A stretch of DNA of 6,404 nt from Thermococcaceae archaeon (GTDB lineage: Archaea; Methanobacteriota_B; Thermococci; Thermococcales; Thermococcaceae). Positions 1-5,293 of the stretch are shown here, in pieces. The notes beneath the pieces are model-generated. The model searched no databases. It saw only the letters and a list, made by a program, of their open reading frames with translations, and had not been told where the DNA came from. The DNA is taken from NCBI GenBank assembly GCA_026986455.1, contig JALSON010000365.1, forward strand, positions 1 to 6,404, written 5' to 3'. Made by a program: the position numbers and the translations under genes. Position 1 is the first letter of the stretch. The number at the start of each line of letters is the position of its first letter.

Positions 1-1
1 T

Positions 2-1779
<1,778 letters not shown>

Positions 1780-1796
1780 GTTTTCATTTTCTCTTT
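1780..1796 (+). terminator. T-rich tract just after sudA
   Basis: Directly after the sudA stop codon the plus strand reads TTTTCATTTTCTCTTTC. Archaeal RNA polymerase terminates at T-rich tracts without needing a hairpin, so this is a plausible sud operon terminator. A second T-run (TGTTTTTCCT, about 1850-1859) lies beyond the two hairpin units and could act as backup. Confidence 0.45.
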
Positions 1797-1797
1797 C

Positions 1798-1835
1798 AAC
1801 TACCACCCCGGTAGTTAACTTCTGCCCCCGAAGTT
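1798..1835. repeat. Two back-to-back 19-nt inverted-repeat (hairpin) units
   Basis: Unit 1 (1798-1816) is AACTACCACCCCGGTAGTT, a perfect 7-bp inverted repeat around ACCCC. Unit 2 (1817-1835) is AACTTCTGCCCCCGAAGTT, a 6-bp inverted repeat around TGCCCCC. The units are the same length, directly abutting and identical at 13 of 19 positions. At position 5/15 the pair is A-T in unit 1 and T-A in unit 2, so pairing is kept although both bases changed. The junction forms the palindrome AGTTAACT (1813-1820). They lie 18 nt after the sudA stop, between two T-tracts. They could be 3'-end hairpins of the sud mRNA, a paired protein-binding site, or a small repeat element. The geometry is directly visible; the role is unknown. 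Confidence 0.75.
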
Positions 1836-1884
1836 GTGACACATTTATCTGTTTTTCCTACAAATGAAACTCCGACAATGAGGA

Positions 1885-1954
1885 ACCGCAGAGTGGCCGA
1901 AACTATGCATGGAACACGTGATGATGCACATACCGGCCGAGCCGCTGGGTTTTT
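1885..1954 (+). ncRNA. Candidate structured small RNA ending in a T-run
   Basis: An imperfect long stem can be drawn. ACC near 1885 pairs with GGT at 1948-1950, GC with GC, GGCCG (about 1895-1899) with CGGCC (about 1934-1938), and TGCAT with ATGCA (about 1926 at its 3' end) around a 13-nt apical loop. Between the two inner stems is an asymmetric internal loop, AAACTA / CATAC. The outer stem is followed at once by five T residues (1950-1954), as at an archaeal transcript end. A weak TATA-like ACATTTATCT (1841-1850) would place a start near 1873. There is no ACA box at the expected place for an H/ACA guide RNA. The structure was drawn by eye with no folding energy or covariation, so it may be only a folded terminator or chance. 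Confidence 0.25.
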
Positions 1955-1997
1955 AACTCATCCTGAAGATCATAGAACGAGCGATGAAGACCTCTAG

Positions 1998-2010
1998 GGT
2001 ATCTGATACC
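1998..2010. repeat. 13-bp palindrome GGTATC-T-GATACC
   Basis: A perfect 6-bp inverted repeat around a single central base, typical in shape of a dimeric protein-binding site or a short hairpin. It lies 33 bp beyond the end of the minus-strand gene and about 220 bp after sudA, in a convergent gap. It is therefore not placed where a promoter operator would be expected. Confidence 0.5.
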
Positions 2011-2025
2011 GCAATGTAGGTGATG

Positions 2026-2036
2026 AAAAAAGAGAG
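2026..2036 (-). terminator. T-run terminator of the gcvH operon
   Basis: On the minus strand the sequence 6-17 nt after the stop codon of the small unknown gene reads CTCTCTTTTTTC, with six consecutive T residues at 2031-2026. It is a good archaeal intrinsic-type termination tract at the end of the two-gene minus-strand unit. Confidence 0.5.
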
Positions 2037-2042
2037 CGGAGC

Positions 2043-2384
2043 TCACTCCTTTTCAACTTCCTCTATTTCCTCAAGGACGTGTTCAAACTTCTTGTAATCC
2101 TCGCTCTGGCCGACGAGAGTTATGAACTCGTCTATCTCCTTTTTCTCAAGGAAAGCTCCTGCTAAAAGCTTCCCAGTGTAGCGGTTGTTTTTGATTTCCC
2201 AGAACATGTAGAACTCGGGGAAGCTCTCCTTTATCTTCCGGTAGGCGACGCCGTACTTGGAATCCTTAAGCGGGTTCTGCTCGATGTAGAAGTGGCCCGG
2301 CTCAAGCTCTATCATATGAAGAATAGCACCCCTCCTCGTTCTCACGAGCTTGATTTTCACATCCCATTCCTTTAGAACCTTCAT
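2043..2384 (-). CDS. Small soluble protein of unknown function
   Basis: A 113-residue protein that I do not recognise as a named family. It has no membrane segment, no signal peptide and no cysteine. The N-terminal half alternates short hydrophobic and charged stretches (KVLKEWDVKIKLVRTRRGAILHMIELEPGHFYIEQ), suggesting a beta-rich fold. The middle is aromatic-rich (SFPEFYMFWEIKNNRY). The C-terminus is a highly charged, probably helical tail rich in Glu and Lys (KKFEHVLEEIEEVEKE). The start is well supported: the minus strand carries GAGGTGAT four bases before ATG2384, a near-perfect ribosome-binding site. The gene starts 32 nt after the gcvH stop on the same strand with no promoter seen between them, so co-transcription with gcvH is likely. 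A link to lipoate or glycine metabolism is only an inference from position. Confidence 0.85.
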   Translation of the reverse strand: MKVLKEWDVKIKLVRTRRGAILHMIELEPGHFYIEQNPLKDSKYGVAYRKIKESFPEFYMFWEIKNNRYTGKLLAGAFLEKKEIDEFITLVGQSEDYKKFEHVLEEIEEVEKE

Positions 2385-2416
2385 GAAATCACCTCTAAGA
2401 AGAAAGGAGAGAAAGC

Positions 2417-2821
2417 TCAGAGCGTCTCAAGGTATTCCGCATAGGCTTTGGCATCCATGAGCTCCTTGAGCTCTTCCTCAAGGTTTTCTGGCTTGAGCTT
2501 GGCGATCCAGTTCTCATATGGGTCTTCGTTGATGAGCTCTGGGCTGTCCTCAAGCTCTCCGTTGACCTCCACGACCTCGCCGCTCACGGGCGCATAGACC
2601 TCGCTTACTGCCTTAACGCTCTCCACTTCACAGAGGACTTCACCCTTCTTGAAGGCTGCCCCCACATCCGGGAGTTCCACGTATGCTATGTCCCCAAGCT
2701 CCTTCTGGGCGTAGTCGCTTATTCCGACAAGGACTGTTCCGTCCTCAAGAACTTTCGCCCATTCATGGTCTTTCGTATAATAAAGACCTTCCTCAACCTT
2801 ATACTCTCCGACTTCGATCAT
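2417..2821 (-). CDS. gcvH: Glycine cleavage system H protein (lipoyl carrier)
   Basis: A 134-residue GcvH. It carries the aminomethyl group on a lipoyl-lysine arm between the P, T and L proteins of the cytoplasmic glycine cleavage system. YYTKDHEWAKV near the N-terminus and GISDYAQKELGDIAYVELP are typical of the family. The lipoylation motif is ESVKAVSEVYAPVSGEV (67-83), with K70 as the modified lysine, and it is intact. The C-terminal helix region with LINEDPYENWIAKLKP is also characteristic. The length is normal. I chose ATG2821 rather than the upstream in-frame GTG2830, because GGTGG (complement of 2827-2831) lies five bases before the ATG. The gene leads a minus-strand unit with the small unknown gene, and its promoter faces the antiporter operon. 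The other glycine cleavage genes are not in the window. Confidence 0.97.
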   Translation of the reverse strand: MIEVGEYKVEEGLYYTKDHEWAKVLEDGTVLVGISDYAQKELGDIAYVELPDVGAAFKKGEVLCEVESVKAVSEVYAPVSGEVVEVNGELEDSPELINEDPYENWIAKLKPENLEEELKELMDAKAYAEYLETL

Positions 2822-2854
2822 GAGAACCACCGAGGATTTTACGCCTAAAAAACA

Positions 2855-2867
2855 TTTAAACCTTTCC
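2855..2867 (-). promoter_or_regulatory. BRE/TATA promoter of gcvH
   Basis: Read on the minus strand, a purine-rich BRE-like GGAAAGG is followed by TTTAAA (2860-2855). A start about 26 nt downstream would fall near 2832, giving a leader of roughly ten bases that still contains the GGTGG ribosome-binding site before ATG2821. Spacing and composition fit an archaeal promoter. The start site itself is not visible. Confidence 0.55.
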
Positions 2868-2904
2868 TCCCAGGGTGCCTCGGTGTGCCTGCCAACATGG
2901 GCTC

Positions 2905-2917
2905 AAAACTGTTATAA
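2905..2917 (+). promoter_or_regulatory. BRE/TATA promoter of the antiporter operon
   Basis: AAAACTG followed by TTATAA (2912-2917) resembles an archaeal BRE plus TATA box. The TATA box is centred inside the palindrome GTTATAAC (2911-2918). Transcription about 26 nt downstream would begin near 2940, almost on the first ATG codons of mnhE, implying a leaderless or nearly leaderless mRNA. It is about 45 bp from the divergent gcvH TATA box. No perfect SurR site (GTTn3AAC) is present between 2822 and 2941. Confidence 0.5.
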
Positions 2918-2935
2918 CATCTAAGAATCAATAAT

Positions 2936-3547
2936 ATGAATATGAGCCGGATGCACTTCTATCTTAAGGAGCACCTTGAGGAGATGAGGAGGAGGGTTCT
3001 CTATGAGCAGTACAGAGCCCAGAAAATACCCGTGTGGGAAAGGATAGCACTCACCTGGGGCGTCCTGTTTCCCTTCTGGCTGATAGTGAGCGGGAGCACA
3101 GCCCCGGGCAACCTCGTCATAGGGGCCATCACGACCCTTATAATCTCCTCCTTCATGAGGGATATGCTAACAAAGGATATAAGGCCAAAAGGCAGCGTGC
3201 TCCAGAAGGGCCTGTATTTCCTTCTGATTTACGCTCCCCAGCTTGCCATAATCATGATGTTCAGAATTCTGGAGAGCAGCGTAAAGGTTGCAAGGAACGT
3301 CATATTTATGGACATAAACCCGGGAATAGTCAAGATAGAAACCGATTTGAACTCGGACACCGGAATAGCGGTTCTTGCCAACTCAATAACCCTGACCCCA
3401 GGGACACTAACCCTCGATGTTAAAAGGAAGCTCGGGGAGACATATCTCTATGTCCACTGGATTGATGTCGAAACGCTCAACAGGGAGGATGCTGGAGAGA
3501 AGATAAAGGGGGATATTGAGGAATGGCTGAAAAAAATCTTCTGGTAG
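2936..3547 (+). CDS. mnhE: MnhE / MbhA-like antiporter subunit
   Basis: A 203-residue membrane protein of the MnhE family, a small subunit of Mrp-type Na+/H+ antiporters and of the Mbh/Mbs complexes. Hydrophobic segments lie at about 38-53, 58-74 and 92-109. The signature follows: DINPGIVKIETDLNSDTG (126-143), ANSITLTPGTLTLDV (148-162) and YLYVHWIDV (170-178). The C-terminus is EEWLKKIFW. The first 36 residues are unusual: a highly charged, probably amphipathic helix (HLEEMRRRVLYEQYRAQK) before the first membrane segment. The start is uncertain. ATG2936, ATG2942, ATG2951 and ATG2984 are all in frame with no good ribosome-binding site. The TATA box at 2912 favours a leaderless start at 2942. 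It opens the operon; mnhF follows after 14 nt. Confidence 0.92.
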   Translation: MNMSRMHFYLKEHLEEMRRRVLYEQYRAQKIPVWERIALTWGVLFPFWLIVSGSTAPGNLVIGAITTLIISSFMRDMLTKDIRPKGSVLQKGLYFLLIYAPQLAIIMMFRILESSVKVARNVIFMDINPGIVKIETDLNSDTGIAVLANSITLTPGTLTLDVKRKLGETYLYVHWIDVETLNREDAGEKIKGDIEEWLKKIFW

Positions 3548-3561
3548 CGGAGGGGTGAGGG

Positions 3562-3834
3562 ATGAATGAAGGAACCCTCCTGACAGGGGCAGTGATGGTG
3601 CTCACACTCACCAGCCTGCTCCTCACGTACAGGGTGCTCTTTGGCCCGACGACGCCGGACAGGATAGTCGGGGTTAATACCATCACAACCAAGGCGGTGG
3701 TCATGCTCGCAATCTTCGCGGTCGTCCGGGGAGAGTACTACCTCCTTGACCTGGCAATAGTCCTCCTGATGGTCAACTCTGTTGGAGGCCTGATATTTGC
3801 CAAATATCTTGAGAGGGGTGGTGCCATTGATTGA
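3562..3834 (+). CDS. mnhF: MnhF / MbhB-like antiporter subunit
   Basis: A 90-residue protein with three predicted membrane helices (about 5-24, 40-56 and 60-82), the usual size and topology of MnhF. The loop motif YRVLFGPTTPDRIVGVNTITTK (23-44), with the GP..PDR core, is diagnostic. The acidic D63 in LLDLAIVLLMVNSVG is also typical. A purine-rich GGAGGGGTGA just before ATG3562 acts as the ribosome-binding site. In Mrp-type antiporters MnhE, F and G form a small membrane subcomplex next to the ion-translocating subunits. The coding end overlaps the chosen mnhG start by 8 bp, suggesting translational coupling. Confidence 0.95.
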   Translation: MNEGTLLTGAVMVLTLTSLLLTYRVLFGPTTPDRIVGVNTITTKAVVMLAIFAVVRGEYYLLDLAIVLLMVNSVGGLIFAKYLERGGAID

Positions 3835-4141
3835 GTATCTTCTGCTTGCCTTCGGGGAGGCCATAATGGTTCTCGGTGCCCTCGGAATACTCCGCTTCCC
3901 AGATGTTTACACGAGACTTCATGCCGCTACAAAATGCGACACTGGTGGGGCAATGAGCATACTTATAGCCCTCGCATTGATGACCAGCGCTCCCGTCCTT
4001 ATAAAGCTCAAGTTTCTGGTTTTAGCGTTCCTCATAGCGCTCATCAACCCGATGGTTTCCCACGCGATAGCGAGGGGGGCCTACAAATACGGCATAAAAC
4101 CGAAAGTCGTGGTGGATATGTATGCCTGGGATAATCCATGA
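3827..4141 (+). CDS. mnhG: MnhG / MbhC-like antiporter subunit
   Basis: A 104-residue membrane protein with three helices (about 3-22, 41-56 and 60-80). The family signature LGILRFPDVYTRLHAATKCDTGG (19-41) is complete, with the RFPD and RLHAATK cores. The open frame extends upstream to TTG3797, but I place the start at TTG3827. GGGGTGG (3815-3821) lies five bases before it, and the resulting MIEYLLLAFGEA is a natural N-terminus. GTG3818 and GTG3821 lie inside that ribosome-binding site. The start overlaps the mnhF stop by 8 bp, and the 3' end overlaps the next gene by 20 bp. A short soluble tail (about 83-104) ends the protein. Confidence 0.93.
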   Translation: MIEYLLLAFGEAIMVLGALGILRFPDVYTRLHAATKCDTGGAMSILIALALMTSAPVLIKLKFLVLAFLIALINPMVSHAIARGAYKYGIKPKVVVDMYAWDNP

Positions 4142-4370
4142 GCTCCTCCTGCTCCTGATGATAGTCCTTTCAGTGGCTGTTGTGGAAGAAAAAAACCTCG
4201 TGAATGCGGTTATTGAATACATCCTCCTCGGGCTGGCATTCACCATAGTCCTCTTTCAGCTCAATGCCCCGGATGTTGCGCTCTCGGCAGTGGTTGTTGG
4301 GGCCGTTGTGGTTGGCCTCTTCCTCTTCGCCATAGGGGAGGTGAGGAAGTGGGACTCAGGGAGAGGATAG
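4122..4370 (+). CDS. MbhD-like (DUF4040) membrane subunit
   Basis: An 82-residue protein with three hydrophobic segments (about 5-21, 28-46 and 52-72). It corresponds to the MbhD family, which equals part of the C-terminal region of bacterial MrpA. The core QLNAPDVALSAVVVGAVVVG (46-65) matches the family pattern APDVAL[TS]xxxVG. The acidic residue usually found one position after ALT/ALS is alanine here (A56). Another glutamate, E32, lies inside the second hydrophobic segment (NAVIEYILLGLAF). GGTGGAT (4111-4117) precedes ATG4122 at a usable distance. The gene overlaps mnhG by 20 bp and the next gene by 22 bp. In Mbh-type complexes this subunit lies between the antiporter-like subunits and helps form the ion path; its fold makes the assignment firm despite the short length. 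Confidence 0.85.
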   Translation: MPGIIHELLLLLMIVLSVAVVEEKNLVNAVIEYILLGLAFTIVLFQLNAPDVALSAVVVGAVVVGLFLFAIGEVRKWDSGRG

Positions 4371-4603
4371 CCGCGGTGATAATCGCCCTTGCACTGGCGC
4401 TGCTTCTCCTTCAGCTGGACTACTCACGGAGCGGCTTCGGCAGCTATTCATACTATGTTTCAAACTGGCGTGATGTGGGAGTGCCCAATCTTGTAACGGC
4501 CATAGTTGCAGACTGGAGGGCATATGACAGCCTTGGAGAAGCAACGCTCCTCTTCACGGCGGTTACAGGGGTGTATCTCCTTTTGGGAGGGAAGAAAAAG
4601 TGA
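4349..4603 (+). CDS. MbhE-like membrane subunit
   Basis: An 84-residue protein equivalent to MbhE and to the last part of bacterial MrpA. A first membrane helix (about 6-22) is followed by an extracytoplasmic-type loop and the signature VPNLVTAIVADWRAYDSLGEATLLFTAVTGVYLLL (45-79). The D-x-R-x-D-[ST]-LGE core is intact, with the conserved E64 at the start of the second helix. It starts at GTG4349, inside the previous gene, overlapping it by 22 bp. A perfect GGAGGTGA (4337-4344) is placed right for this GTG, so the unusual start is well supported. The stop overlaps the mnhB start as GTGA. Separate MbhD- and MbhE-like genes in place of one large mrpA are the archaeal arrangement. Confidence 0.88.
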   Translation: MGLRERIAAVIIALALALLLLQLDYSRSGFGSYSYYVSNWRDVGVPNLVTAIVADWRAYDSLGEATLLFTAVTGVYLLLGGKKK

Positions 4604-5007
4604 AGATGAGTCTGGTCGTGAGAACAACGACGAAACTGATGAGCCCATTTCTCGTGGCCTATGCTGCCTATCTGATGATTTATGGCCAGATGAGCCCCGG
4701 AGGTGGCTTTCAGGCAGGCGTAATACTTGCGGTCAGCGTTGTGCTGCTGATAGTCTCCCATGGATACAGAAGCGTCAAGAAGAGGTTTAAGATGAGAGAA
4801 GTTGGAGCAATAGAGGGAGTTTCAGCTCTCGGGCTGGTTCTGCTCGGACTGGCGGGAATGCTCTTCGGGGGCTTTTTTTACAACTTCCTTAAAGGCTGGT
4901 GGAGCGGGGGGACTGTGGTTCTCTTCAACATAGGCGTGGGTCTGAAAGTTGGGGCGGCCTTTGTGCTGGTCTTCTACGTCATGCTGAGGTGGGTTGAGAG
5001 TGATTGA
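4600..5007 (+). CDS. mnhB: MnhB / MbhF-like antiporter subunit
   Basis: A 135-residue membrane protein with four hydrophobic segments (about 14-30, 39-54, 72-92 and 108-130). The MnhB hallmark YGQMSPGGGFQAGVILA (28-44) is complete. The later GVGLKVGAAF segment (112-121) also fits the family. The start is GTG4600, overlapping the preceding stop by 4 bp (GTGA), with GGGAGG (4585-4590) upstream; ATG4606 is a less well spaced alternative. In Mrp and Mbh complexes this subunit packs in the membrane next to the MnhC/NuoK-like subunit. The gene overlaps mnhC by 8 bp. Confidence 0.96.
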   Translation: MKMSLVVRTTTKLMSPFLVAYAAYLMIYGQMSPGGGFQAGVILAVSVVLLIVSHGYRSVKKRFKMREVGAIEGVSALGLVLLGLAGMLFGGFFYNFLKGWWSGGTVVLFNIGVGLKVGAAFVLVFYVMLRWVESD

Positions 5008-5293
5008 GGCCGAAATAACCGGGATAATCATCATGTTAGTGGGGTTCTACGGGCTGATGAGCAAGAGGAATTTAATAAAAATAGTCCTCTCGGTGAACAT
5101 AGTTTCGGTTGGGCTGGTTCTGTTCTTCGTCGGCACGGGGTATATTGAAGGGGCGAGCGCTCCGATAATGCCCGGGAGGAGCGTTGTTGACCCTCTCCCC
5201 GCAGCCTTAATGCTCACCACCCTCGTGGTTGATGTCGCCATAACGGCCCTGGCGCTGACAATAATACTGAGAATGGGGAGGGAAGAGGCGTGA
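5000..5293 (+). CDS. mnhC: MnhC / MbhG-like (NuoK-related) subunit
   Basis: A 97-residue protein with three helices (about 5-20, 26-46 and 66-91), homologous to MnhC and to NuoK of complex I. SKRNLIKIVLSVNIVSVGL (21-39) and VDPLPAALMLTTLVVDVAITALAL (63-86) are the two signature blocks; the DPLP motif is intact. The open frame begins at TTG4994, but GTG5000 is the better start because GAGGTG (4986-4991) is spaced 8 nt from it and gives MIEAEITG. The gene overlaps mnhB by 8 bp and the next gene by 4 bp. It is expected to help form the proton or sodium path beside MnhD. Confidence 0.95.
   Translation: MIEAEITGIIIMLVGFYGLMSKRNLIKIVLSVNIVSVGLVLFFVGTGYIEGASAPIMPGRSVVDPLPAALMLTTLVVDVAITALALTIILRMGREEA

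Larger units (their letters stand above)
1780..2042. other. Intergenic region between convergent genes, no protein gene seen
   Basis: This 263-bp gap lies between the 3' ends of sudA (plus strand) and the small unknown gene (minus strand). Besides terminator-like T-tracts at both sides it contains the paired hairpins (1798-1835), an imperfect stem-loop ending in a T-run (1885-1954) and a 13-bp palindrome (1998-2010). The only sizeable plus-strand reading frame (1878-1997, 39 codons) is rich in CGN arginine codons and has no ribosome-binding site, so it is not called. I see no tRNA, CRISPR repeat or insertion-sequence remnant. Confidence 0.6.

Noticed and set aside
1885..1954. H/ACA guide RNA
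   Set aside because: The internal loop is suggestive, but there is no ACA after the lower stem on either strand and the upper stem is only about 5 bp.
1878..1997. A 39-codon plus-strand reading frame (MRNRRVAETMHG...)
   Set aside because: It has no ribosome-binding site, uses CGN arginine codons that Thermococcus genes avoid, and overlaps the possible RNA structure. The protein has no recognisable pattern.
2020..2046. GGTGATG at 2019-2025 as ribosome-binding site plus ATG of a plus-strand gene
   Set aside because: The frame ends within about 25 codons inside the antisense of the minus-strand gene and encodes nothing recognisable.
2822..2941. SurR-binding site upstream of the antiporter operon
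   Set aside because: No perfect GTTn3AAC is present. GTTATAAC has two bases between the half-sites instead of three, and GCTCAAAAC at 2901-2909 has a mismatch in the half-site.
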